Part shown: positions 10,001-17,105 of the stretch, in pieces
Numbering within the stretch: the stretch's first letter is position 1
How the letters are laid out: every line of letters starts with the position of its first letter
Translations under genes and position numbers: made by a program
Source: Bifidobacterium rousetti
Lineage (GTDB): Bacteria > Actinomycetota > Actinomycetes > Actinomycetales > Bifidobacteriaceae
Length of the DNA: 64,000 nucleotides
NCBI RefSeq assembly: GCF_008698235.1
Contig: NZ_PEBH01000003.1
Span: 159,613 to 223,612, forward strand
Reading direction: 5' to 3'
Notes under the pieces: generated by a model
Databases searched by the model: none
What the model was told of the DNA's origin: nothing
The model's input: only the letters and a program-made list of their open reading frames with translations

Positions 10001-10244
10001 CGATGAACCGGTATAGTTCGCGGGCCGCCTGCCGACTGCCGATATCGTCTGTCAGCATGGCTTTGATGTCGTCCGCGACGAACTCGTCCCACACGTGCAA
10101 CGCTGTTTCGCCGGTGTCACTCAGATGCTGCGTCAGCCGCAGATACCGGTCATCGTCCACTTGCCCGCGATAGACCGTCTTCGCCCAGATGGATAACGCG
10201 CGTCGTGAAAGTCCTGGGCGCCCTTGAGGAAAATGCTTCGTCAT
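7017..10244 (-). CDS. cas3: Cas3 HD nuclease-helicase
   Basis: This 1075-residue effector nuclease degrades target DNA once Cascade has bound it. It has an N-terminal HD nuclease domain (His85-Asp86 in ASVHDIGKAS, plus GHHG near 161) followed by an SF2 helicase: Walker A EANMGEGKT around 324-332, DEIH at 501-504, SAT at 532-534, and the motif VI region QRAGRLHRH. Between the SAT motif and the second RecA domain is a roughly 70-residue insertion (about 551-622) of low complexity containing an LPSR triplication; the DNA there repeats GATGGCAGTC. It is longer than E. coli Cas3 (888 residues). Only 4 nt separate it from the fic gene upstream. Confidence 0.95.
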   Translation of the reverse strand: MTKHFPQGRPGLSRRALSIWAKTVYRGQVDDDRYLRLTQHLSDTGETALHVWDEFVADDIKAMLTDDIGSRQAARELYRFIASVHDIGKASPAFVVQSERFADETRRTGLRIDPIVAVDRERSSYRHELVGYVAVLEWFGRQGFPVAPGTFAYDMACVVAGHHGTSLTDEKKDLVDPSTSYRMAKFIGDDAWNTVRNELLDWVADTTGAIPTLQALQNRPMRRRTQIILTSLVVVADWIASDSRLFPLNEGMSDEVSFDPVRRAGRAWRMLRLPEPWHAHTPELSPDEMFADRFVIPGARLRPVQREAARLAQTMESPGLMIVEANMGEGKTEAALIAAEILANRFHCGGIYYALPSQATVNAMFARVLSWISRLPVDNRPGTASLYLAHGKNELNDDYERLREQWFDDGGCLDDDPVWNVPSIGIVDTDDNDPGHGRHDSAYVSHAALQAVVNSWLTGRRRGNLSCFVVGTIDQILMTGLKSKYVVLRHLALAGKVVILDEIHSNTAYMNVYMTTVLSWLGAYGVPVIMLSATLPQERREEFLRAYRDGARAANAVKSMDSGMTQARTDNAATEPELSPKRSSGLPSRLPSRLPSRGRVSTLPHRDHPRKGTVQTPVDGSDAVDLRYPLISLATASRVHEPSTPKPSGRAIDIDVSMLTDDDDVLVRTLREKLRDGGCAVVIRDTVSRAQSTYQMLRQEMGRDVDIMLAHSRFLACDRARIDRELLARYGKHGSQSSRTGIVVATQVVEQSLDVDFDLMITDIAPIDLILQRAGRLHRHHRGEGECDRPEPLRKAALAITGIAKWSSGDPPEFASGICNVYQRCLLLRSLSALGVEPGKTRQVNVPGDIPRLVQTVYGRDPICRESWRQGRHGEIESMAAMEEDMRSSRNTASRFRIFQPQYADQPFDLNNWLREGVSDPEAPGTGTERAARAGVREGEDSFEVIVLQQHDGELSLPAWGDFPDEEPLPNGVASLSRRQVRDILSCSIALSRTSLGYLNLDSVIGAMEAAVPERWYDYMQADRGLAGQLLVALDDQGSAAYEIPQKNDGGDIINYTALTIHYSKEKGWQADVRN

Positions 10245-10248
10245 ACGC

Positions 10249-11478
10249 TCAACTCCGCCTCAATTGTGCCGCATATTCATCCAATACCCCCAGAATGCCT
10301 TTATGCTCCCATACGACGTTACGGCGTCCTCCCGTACTTTCTACGAGTACCCCATGCCCTGTAAGCGTTGTGAGGGCACGACCCGCCGTCATCGACGAGA
10401 TTCCCAACGTGCGTTGCAGATATGCACGATTAATGATCGGCTGCTCGATCAGCTTCGGCAAGACTCGCCAAACTGCGGAATCCTTACGTACCCCTTGTAG
10501 CCGCTGACGTGCCTTATCCAGTTCGACTTCCAAAGCGTCGATCAGTTTGACGCCCGTCGTTCCCGCATAACGGCATGCATCGGCGAAACATTCCACTATA
10601 GGACGGGCATCACCGGTACGATACTCTTGCAGTGCCTTGAAATAGCGTGCTGTGTCAGTCAGCAGTCCCGCCGATACCGGTGGCGTGGTGTGTGTAATCA
10701 ACCCTTTGTTACGCAATACCGCATGCACCAAGGCACGACCGACTCGTCCGTTGCCGTCGACGAATGGATGAATCGTCTCGAATTGAGCATGTGCGATGGC
10801 ACATTGCATGACGATAGGTAGATCGTCCCGCTGCAGAAAAGCCAGAAGATCGTCCATGCAACGAGGAATCAACTCAGCTTGAGGAGCCACATGGGTGGCG
10901 TCACGCGGACTTCGACCGCCCACCCATACCAATTGATCACGATACCGTCCGGCATATGCGGAGAATCCGTCCTGTACGGATAGCAACGCTCGATGCATGG
11001 CAAGCAGATGAGACTCACCAAGATCCTTGGCGAAATCCAACGCCGTTTCCATGGCATGAACATTGCCTACCACCACACGAGCGTTGCCGCCACGACTTTC
11101 GCCTTCACCCAATTCCTGCAAAGCGAGTTTCTTCGCCCCAACAGTAAGGTTCTCGATCTGTGAGGAAGACGTGGATTCCGTACGCAGCAAAATGGACGCC
11201 ATCGGACTCAGCTCGCGATCCGTTGATTCGAATTTGGTTGCCGCATATGCATCAAATCGGCTCAGGGCTGAAGCAGCCTCCTCCAGATTCGCACTGATAT
11301 CAGCGGGCACATCGAATAGATAGCCAGCGATCGTCGTCGGTATAGTTGAGTCATATGCTCCGGTTTGTCGTTTCCGTTCGGTCCTTGACATATACGAGTC
11401 GAACGCCGGATGCCAGATATGCGTCTCATGTCCTACTGGCGGCACTGTCAGAGGTGCTGCATCATCTGTTACTGCCAT
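10249..11478 (-). CDS. Fic-domain AMP-transferase-like protein, first gene of the cas transcription unit
   Basis: This 409-residue protein has an intact Fic motif, HPFVDGNGRVGR, with catalytic His237. An upstream SSQIEN (residues 105-110) matches the inhibitory-helix pattern (S/T)xxxE(G/N), so it looks like a class II Fic protein that blocks its own ATP site. After the Fic core the C-terminus (about 325-409) looks like a winged-helix segment (INRAYLQRTLGISSMTAGRALTTL). Known relatives transfer AMP to protein hydroxyls. The start has a good ribosome-binding site (AAGGAAG, 5 nt away). It ends 4 nt before cas3 on the same strand, so co-transcription with the CRISPR-Cas genes is likely. Its target cannot be read from sequence. 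Confidence 0.9.
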   Translation of the reverse strand: MAVTDDAAPLTVPPVGHETHIWHPAFDSYMSRTERKRQTGAYDSTIPTTIAGYLFDVPADISANLEEAASALSRFDAYAATKFESTDRELSPMASILLRTESTSSSQIENLTVGAKKLALQELGEGESRGGNARVVVGNVHAMETALDFAKDLGESHLLAMHRALLSVQDGFSAYAGRYRDQLVWVGGRSPRDATHVAPQAELIPRCMDDLLAFLQRDDLPIVMQCAIAHAQFETIHPFVDGNGRVGRALVHAVLRNKGLITHTTPPVSAGLLTDTARYFKALQEYRTGDARPIVECFADACRYAGTTGVKLIDALEVELDKARQRLQGVRKDSAVWRVLPKLIEQPIINRAYLQRTLGISSMTAGRALTTLTGHGVLVESTGGRRNVVWEHKGILGVLDEYAAQLRRS

Positions 11479-11574
11479 ATGTCTTCCTTAACACATAATC
11501 ACTTAACTGTTAGATGTAACTTAAACAAAAACTACTACTCTTTCTATAGGAAGATATTACCATACAACGCCGTC

Positions 11575-11652
11575 AACAACACCCCCGCCTATGCAGGGAC
11601 TACTGTAACCAGAAACTCCTACTCGGCTCACCCCCGCGCTTGCGGGGCAGCA
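11575..11652. repeat. Two degenerate CRISPR-like repeats on the far side of the cas operon
   Basis: Aligned to the array repeat in the same orientation, 11624-11652 matches at about 21 of 29 positions, including the stem core CCCCGCG...TGCGGGG. The block at 11575-11603 matches at about 18 of 29, with a broken stem. They are 49 bp apart instead of 61. I counted these matches by eye. They lie in the 300-bp gap between fic and ileS, on the opposite flank from the active array. Confidence 0.6.
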
Positions 11653-11669
11653 TGCACAGCTTATAAGCC

Positions 11670-11705
11670 AGTGGCTTCGCTACGCATCAGCATAGCGAAG
11701 CCACT
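11670..11705 (-). terminator. Inverted repeat downstream of ileS, possible terminator
   Basis: Thirteen bases, AGTGGCTTCGCTA (11670-11682), are perfectly repeated in inverse at 11693-11705 with a 10-nt loop. Outside a bulge the stem can be extended by AGCC/GGCT. It lies about 75 nt past the ileS stop on the minus strand. There is no strong T-run after it, so it may instead be a transcript-protecting hairpin or a small repetitive element. Confidence 0.45.
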
Positions 11706-11778
11706 ATGGCTTGACAATGAGCTGTATCCGCCTGTCAGGTATCGGTACAGTCGACCAGCTCACACCACTCAGGCAGGC

Positions 11779-14700
11779 TCAGGCCTTGGACACCTCGGCC
11801 TTGAGCTCCTCGCCCTCGGCCACCGCGAAATCGGCGGCGGCGAGCGTGGCGGAGGCGATCAGGTCGCGGAAGGCCTCGACCTTCGCGACCTCGGCGGCCG
11901 GCACGGTCAGGGTCAGCGTGACATGGTCGGCCACGTCGAGGCCGGCCTCCTTACGCGCGTCCTGGATCACGCGGATCGCGTCGCGGGCGTAGCCCTCGGC
12001 CTCGAGCTCCGGCGTGAGCGCCGTGTCGAGGATCACGAAGCCGCCGGTCGGCAGCGCGGCGGACACGGACACGGCCTCCTCGGCGGCGTCCTTCTCCTCC
12101 ACGCGGTTGATGAGCTCGTACTCGCCGTCCTCGAGCGCGATGTCGCCGTTCGGGGTCTCGACGACCGGCGCGCCGTTGGCGGAGTCCACATGCCAGGCGC
12201 CGGACTTGGACGCCTTGATCGCGAACTGGACGTCCTTGCGCAGGCGCTTGCCGGCGACGCGCGCGTTGACGCGCAGCTCGTGCACGATCTTGAGGCCCTG
12301 CGAGGCGGCGTCCTCCAGCGTCGAGAACTCGAGGTCCTTGACGTTGAGCTCGGACTTGAGCAGCCCGTCGTAGGCACGCACCGCGTCCACGTCCTCGGCC
12401 ACGACGGTCAGCTTGCTCAGCGGCTGACGCACGCGGATCTTGGCGGCCTTGCGCAGCGACAGGGTGCCGGAGACGACCTCGCGGACCTTCTCCATCGCGG
12501 CGACCAGCGCCGGATCGTCGACGAGCACGCGGCCCAGCTCGGTGTCCTCGCCGGTCTGCTCGTCCACGACGAACGGCCAGTCGGCCAGATGCACGGATTC
12601 GCCGCCGGTCAGGCCGCGCCACACCGACTCGGCCTCCATCGGGGCGAGCGGCGCGAGCACGCGCATGAACGCTTCGAGCACGGTGTACAGCGTGTTGAAC
12701 GCGCTTTCGTCCTTGTTGAGGAAGCGGTCGCGGCTGTTGCGGATGTACCAGTTGGTGAGCACGTCGATGAAGTCGGACGCGGCGTCGCACGCGTCGGAGA
12801 TCGCGAACTCGTTGAGCGACTTCTCGGCGGAGAGCACCAGACGGCGGGTGCGGGCCAGCAGGTAGCGGTCCATCTCGGGCAGGGAAGCTACCTCCTCCGG
12901 GCACAGCTGGCGCGCGTCGTAGCCGGCGGCGTTGGCGTACAGCGTGAAGAAGTAGTAGGAGCTCCACACCGGCAGCATGACCTGGCGGACCGTGTCGCGG
13001 ATGCCCTCGGCGGTGACGATGAGGTTGCCGCCGCGGAGGATCGGCGAGCTCATGAGGAACCAGCGCATCGCGTCGGAGCCGTACTTGTCGAACACGCCGT
13101 TGACGTCCGGGTAGTTCCTCAGGTGCTTCGACATCTTCTGGCCGTCGGAGCCGAGAACGATGCCGTGGCAGATCACGTTCTTGAACGCCGGACGGTCGAA
13201 CAGCGCGGTCGCCATGACATGCAGCAGGTAGAACCAGCCGCGGGTCTGGCCGATGTACTCGACGATGTAGTCGGCCGGGAAGTGCTGCTCGAACTTCTCC
13301 TTGTTCTCGAACGGGTAGTGGAACTGCGCGAACGACATGGAGCCGGATTCGAACCAGCAGTCGAGCACGTCCGTGATGCGGTGCATGTGGCTCTTGCCGG
13401 TCGGGTCGTCCGGGTTGACGCGGGTCAGGTTGTCGATCCACGGACGGTGCATGTTGATGTTGCCGTCCTTGTCGCGCGGGTAGTCGCCGAAGTCCGCTTT
13501 AAGCTCGTCCAGCGAGCCGTACACGTCGACGCGCGGGTGCTTCGGGTCGTCGGAGACCCACACCGGGATCGGCGAGCCCCAGAAGCGGTTGCGGGAGATC
13601 GACCAGTCGCGCGCGTTGGCGAGCCACTTGCCGAACTGGCCGTCCTTGACGTTGTCCGGGATCCAGTTGATCTCCTGGTTGAGCTCCAGCAGGCGCGGCT
13701 TGATCTTGGTCACGGAGACGAACCACGAACTGACCGGCTTGTAGATCAGCGGCGTGGCGCAGCGCCAGCAGTGCGGATAGGAGTGCACGTAGCTCTTCTC
13801 CTGGAAGAGGATCGCACGGCGATCCTCCGGGATGGAGGCGAGCGGGCCGTCGCCGGCGCGCAGGTTCCTAAGGATCGGCAGATTGGCGTCGAAGACGAAC
13901 ATGCCCTCATAGTCAGGGCACTGCGCGGTGAAACGGCAGCCCTCGTCGAGCACGTCGGTGCTCTTGATGCCCTTGGCGTTGAGGGTGTTCATATCGTCCT
14001 CGCCGTAAGGCGCCTGATGCACGAGGCCGGTACCCTCGACGGTGTCGACGTAGTCGGCGGTGAAGATCGTGTAGCCGTTCGGGCCGGGCACGTGGCCCTC
14101 GGATTCGGCGGTCTCGCCGGCGAAGTACGGGAAGACCGGGTAGTAGCGGCGGCCGGCGAGGTCGGAGCCCTTGAGCTCGCGCACGATCTCGTAGTTCTCG
14201 CCGAGCTCCTTGGCGTAGGAGGCGAGCAGCGGCTTGCCGAGGTAGAACTTCTTGCCGGCGAACTTGCCTTCGGTGGGCCTGACCTCGACGTAGTCGATGT
14301 CCGCGCCGACGACGATCGCGAAGTTGGTGGGCACGGTCCACGGGGTGGTGGTCCAGAAGACGGCGTAGGCGTCCTCCTCGTCACGCAGCTTGACGGCCAC
14401 GGAGACGGTGGTGTCCTGACGGTCCTGATAGACGTCGGCGTCCATGCGCAACTCGTGCGCGGACAGCGGCGTGCGGTCCTTCGGGCAGTACGGCAGCACG
14501 CGGTAGCCCTGGTAGGCGAGGCCCTTGTCGTAGAGCTGCTTGAACGCCCACATCACGGACTCCATGTACGGGATGTTCAGCGTCTTGTAGCCGTGCTCGA
14601 AGTCGACCCAGCGGGCCTGACGGTGCACGTAGTCCTGCCATTCGTGCGTGTACTTGAGCACGGAGGCGCGGCAGGCGTCGTTGAACTTGTCGATGCCCAT

Positions 14701-15081
14701 CTTCTCGATCTGGTCGACCGAGTCGATGCCGAGCTCCTTCTGCGCCTCGAGCTCGGCGGGCAGGCCGTGGGTGTCCCAGCCGAAGACGCGGTTGACCTTG
14801 CGGCCCTTCATCGTCTGGTAGCGCGGGATCACGTCCTTGGCGTAGCCCGTGAGCAGGTGGCCGTAGTGCGGCAGGCCGTTCGCGAACGGCGGGCCGTCGA
14901 AGAACACGAACTCGTTCTGGCTGTGGTCGCCGGAGGGGTTGCGTTCGACGGACTTCTGGAAGGTGTCGTCCTTGTCCCAGTAGTCGAGGACGGTCTCCTC
15001 CATGTGCGGGAAGCTGGGGTTCGGCGCGACGTGCGCGGTCTCGCCGCCCTCGTTCGCCTTGGGATATACGTTGTCGCTCAC
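11779..15081 (-). CDS. ileS: Isoleucyl-tRNA synthetase, large (type-2) form
   Basis: This 1100-residue enzyme charges tRNA-Ile. The HIGH-type motif is HYGH (in NGLPHYGHLL, about residue 72) and the KMSKS motif is KMSKH (in SDGQKMSKHLRN). Family features include a zinc-type HCWRC pair (SYPHCWRCATPL) and a long C-terminal tRNA-binding region. The length and the HYGH/KMSKH forms are those of the eukaryote-like IleRS class, which is known to be insensitive to mupirocin; bifidobacteria are known for intrinsic mupirocin resistance. The start codon is GTG, placed 9 nt after the ribosome-binding site controlled by the T-box. Confidence 0.97.
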   Translation of the reverse strand: MSDNVYPKANEGGETAHVAPNPSFPHMEETVLDYWDKDDTFQKSVERNPSGDHSQNEFVFFDGPPFANGLPHYGHLLTGYAKDVIPRYQTMKGRKVNRVFGWDTHGLPAELEAQKELGIDSVDQIEKMGIDKFNDACRASVLKYTHEWQDYVHRQARWVDFEHGYKTLNIPYMESVMWAFKQLYDKGLAYQGYRVLPYCPKDRTPLSAHELRMDADVYQDRQDTTVSVAVKLRDEEDAYAVFWTTTPWTVPTNFAIVVGADIDYVEVRPTEGKFAGKKFYLGKPLLASYAKELGENYEIVRELKGSDLAGRRYYPVFPYFAGETAESEGHVPGPNGYTIFTADYVDTVEGTGLVHQAPYGEDDMNTLNAKGIKSTDVLDEGCRFTAQCPDYEGMFVFDANLPILRNLRAGDGPLASIPEDRRAILFQEKSYVHSYPHCWRCATPLIYKPVSSWFVSVTKIKPRLLELNQEINWIPDNVKDGQFGKWLANARDWSISRNRFWGSPIPVWVSDDPKHPRVDVYGSLDELKADFGDYPRDKDGNINMHRPWIDNLTRVNPDDPTGKSHMHRITDVLDCWFESGSMSFAQFHYPFENKEKFEQHFPADYIVEYIGQTRGWFYLLHVMATALFDRPAFKNVICHGIVLGSDGQKMSKHLRNYPDVNGVFDKYGSDAMRWFLMSSPILRGGNLIVTAEGIRDTVRQVMLPVWSSYYFFTLYANAAGYDARQLCPEEVASLPEMDRYLLARTRRLVLSAEKSLNEFAISDACDAASDFIDVLTNWYIRNSRDRFLNKDESAFNTLYTVLEAFMRVLAPLAPMEAESVWRGLTGGESVHLADWPFVVDEQTGEDTELGRVLVDDPALVAAMEKVREVVSGTLSLRKAAKIRVRQPLSKLTVVAEDVDAVRAYDGLLKSELNVKDLEFSTLEDAASQGLKIVHELRVNARVAGKRLRKDVQFAIKASKSGAWHVDSANGAPVVETPNGDIALEDGEYELINRVEEKDAAEEAVSVSAALPTGGFVILDTALTPELEAEGYARDAIRVIQDARKEAGLDVADHVTLTLTVPAAEVAKVEAFRDLIASATLAAADFAVAEGEELKAEVSKA

Positions 15082-15084
15082 CGT

Positions 15085-15360
15085 GTGGTTCTCCTCGTAT
15101 ATGCTTCGTTGGTTTCATACGAGGACGACTTTGGTTCCGACGACGCTGCGCCGCCGGTCCCGCCACCGCGGTACCACCTCGCTTGTCGCGCGTGCGTCCG
15201 GGCGATTGCCCCGGCGCGTTCCGCGTGACCGCTTGCGTTCGGCTGTCTCGGGCCGATCCCGTCGGTTCTACTGAGTCCGATCGACGCCGAGACGTTACCG
15301 CCCGGACGTGCGCATGGACCGTTCTTCCGAAGGCTCCCCGCTGATGACGGATCATTGCCT
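15085..15360 (-). promoter_or_regulatory. Translational T-box riboswitch in the ileS leader
   Basis: On the minus strand the leader carries the conserved T-box sequence GGTGGTACCGCGG (15166-15179, with its preceding A/G), which pairs with the end of uncharged tRNA. Upstream is a short stem I region whose likely specifier is ATC (15343-15345) before AGCGGGGAGCC, the form seen in the ultrashort actinobacterial ileS T-boxes. Downstream, TCCTCGTATG (complement of 15116-15125) can pair with CATATACGAGGA (complement of 15092-15103), hiding the ileS ribosome-binding site GAGGAG. Uncharged tRNA-Ile would free it. There is no terminator, so control should be at translation. Confidence 0.88.
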
Positions 15361-15373
15361 GACTGCGATGCAC

Positions 15374-15401
15374 ATCGTAGCACGGCGCGGCGCCAAATCA
15401 A
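15374..15401 (-). promoter_or_regulatory. Promoter of the ileS T-box leader
   Basis: On the minus strand TTGATT (complement of 15396-15401) is followed after 16 nt by TACGAT (complement of 15374-15379). This is a good match to the housekeeping -35 and -10 boxes. It would start the transcript near 15367, just upstream of the T-box structure. Confidence 0.7.
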
Positions 15402-15434
15402 GGTGCCGGTTTCATGACGGTTCCATCCGGTCGA

Positions 15435-17078
15435 TCAACTCAAAAACCGGCTCAGCCGGCGCTGCTGCGGCCCCATGCCGTCCTTGGATCGCGCGTAGGA
15501 CAGGTGCAGCGTGTCCTCGGCGCGGGTGATGCCGACGTACATGAGCCGCCGCTCCTCCTCGAGCTCGTCGCCGGGCATGGGCGACCCGTACGGCATCAAC
15601 CCCTCGGAGCAGCCGATGAGGAAGACGTGCTTGAACTCGAGGCCCTTCGACGCGTGGACCGTGGAGACCGTGACCTGTCCGAGTCGCGCGGCCCACGCCC
15701 GCGCCCGTTCGCCCTCGGTGGAGGTTGTGGACGCCGAACCGTCGGACATCGGACCGTCGGACGCGGTCGACTCCGACGACGACGCCTCCCGCAGCGCCTC
15801 GACCATCGCGATGCGCTGCGCCGCGTCCAGATCGGCGACCGGCGTGGACGCGGGGCCTCCCCCGTCGCGCTTGACCCGGTAGCGCAGTCCGGCGTGCCGC
15901 AGCGCCGTGCAGCACACCGCCTGCTGCGCGTTGATGCGCGTCAGGATCGCGCAGTCGGCGGGACTCACCCCCTTCTCCATCAGGCGCAGGATGCGCGCCG
16001 CGACGCCGCGCGCCTCGTCGAGGTCGGTCTCGTACACCGTGCGTTCGATGCGATGCCCCTTCTCCCGGCCCGACTTGAGTTTGAGGTACTCGTGCCTGAC
16101 CGGCGATGCGGCGAGGACTCGATTCGCGTACGAGACGATCTGCGGGGTGGACCGGTAGTCGGTGTCGAGCGAGACGTCGGCGGTCAGCGGCGCGAACTCG
16201 TCGGCGAAGGAGAGCAGGTCGTAGCTGGAGGCGCCGGCGAACGAGTAGATGGTCTGCGCCGGATCGCCCACCACGCACACGTCGCGGTTCTCGTCGCCGA
16301 GCCACAGGCGCATCAGCCGGTGCTGCAGCGGCGAGACGTCCTGGTACTCGTCGACGGTGAGCCATCCGATCGAACGCCGGATCGTAGCGGCCGCCTCGTC
16401 GAACCCCTCGAGCACATGGCATGCCATGAGCAGGATGTCGTCGAAGTCCATCGCGCCGCGCACGGTCTTCTCCTGCTCGTACGCGTCGTAGATGTCGGCG
16501 AACCGCTCGGGGTCGAGCCCGGCGGGGCGGCATCGGTCGGTCACGGCGGCGACGCGCGCCGTCTGGTCGGGCGCCACGAGGGAGATCTTCGCCCAGTTGA
16601 TCTCGTCGCGTATCGTGCGCACGGCCAGGTCGTCCGTGTCGATGTCCGGGTCGACGCGGTGCATCGCGCGGGCGACGATGTCGCGCGCGTCGTCGACCAG
16701 TCGGGGGAACGGGGCGTCGCACACGTCGGACCACACGCGACGCAGCTGGTGGAGGGCCGCGGAGTGGAACGTCGCGGCCGTGACCGTGTCGCCGATGCCG
16801 AGCGACGACAGGCGCACGCGCATCTCCGCCGCCGCCTTGACGGAGAACGTGACGGCGAGCGTGCGCACCGGGTCCCACACCCCGGTCGCGCAGGCGTAGG
16901 CGATGCGGCGCGTGACGGTGCGGGTCTTGCCGGCGCCGGCGCCGGCGATGATGCGCACCGGCCCCTCCAGCGCCGTCGCGGCGACCAGCTGCGCGTCGTC
17001 AAGCCCTTCGAGCAGCTCCCTGGCCGATCCCTGATACCCCGCATCCATGCCTTTCATTGTGGCAAGTGGCGTGGCCAT
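15435..17078 (-). CDS. UvrD/PcrA-family DNA helicase
   Basis: This 547-residue SF1A helicase has GAGAGKTRTVTRRI (Walker A), AVTFSVKAAAEM, DFDDILLM, LTVDEYQDVSPLQH (Walker B), GDPAQTIYSFAGA (motif III), YRSTPQIV, TVSTVHASKGLEFKHVFL and YVGITRAEDTLHLSY, in family order. It unwinds DNA in repair or recombination. It is shorter than UvrD1 or PcrA (about 700-800 residues), and a disordered Ser-rich insertion lies before motif V; the size resembles the actinobacterial UvrD2 branch without its C-terminal domain. I start at the ATG at 17078 (AGGGA 6 nt upstream); ATGs at 17057 and 17048 also fit. It is divergent from the next gene with only 27 nt between starts. Confidence 0.9.
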   Translation of the reverse strand: MATPLATMKGMDAGYQGSARELLEGLDDAQLVAATALEGPVRIIAGAGAGKTRTVTRRIAYACATGVWDPVRTLAVTFSVKAAAEMRVRLSSLGIGDTVTAATFHSAALHQLRRVWSDVCDAPFPRLVDDARDIVARAMHRVDPDIDTDDLAVRTIRDEINWAKISLVAPDQTARVAAVTDRCRPAGLDPERFADIYDAYEQEKTVRGAMDFDDILLMACHVLEGFDEAAATIRRSIGWLTVDEYQDVSPLQHRLMRLWLGDENRDVCVVGDPAQTIYSFAGASSYDLLSFADEFAPLTADVSLDTDYRSTPQIVSYANRVLAASPVRHEYLKLKSGREKGHRIERTVYETDLDEARGVAARILRLMEKGVSPADCAILTRINAQQAVCCTALRHAGLRYRVKRDGGGPASTPVADLDAAQRIAMVEALREASSSESTASDGPMSDGSASTTSTEGERARAWAARLGQVTVSTVHASKGLEFKHVFLIGCSEGLMPYGSPMPGDELEEERRLMYVGITRAEDTLHLSYARSKDGMGPQQRRLSRFLS

Positions 17079-17105
17079 CGTGGTCCCTTGTATTACTGTG
17101 GGAGT

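Noticed and set aside
11410-15228. A 1272-codon open frame opposite ileS
   Set aside because: Long antisense frames are expected over high-GC genes with GC at third positions. The composition is Arg/Val/Leu repeats and the minus strand encodes a complete IleRS.
15414-17105. The upstream part of the long plus-strand frame that contains the kinase-fold gene
   Set aside because: It is antisense to the helicase gene. The real gene starts at the GTG at 17106.
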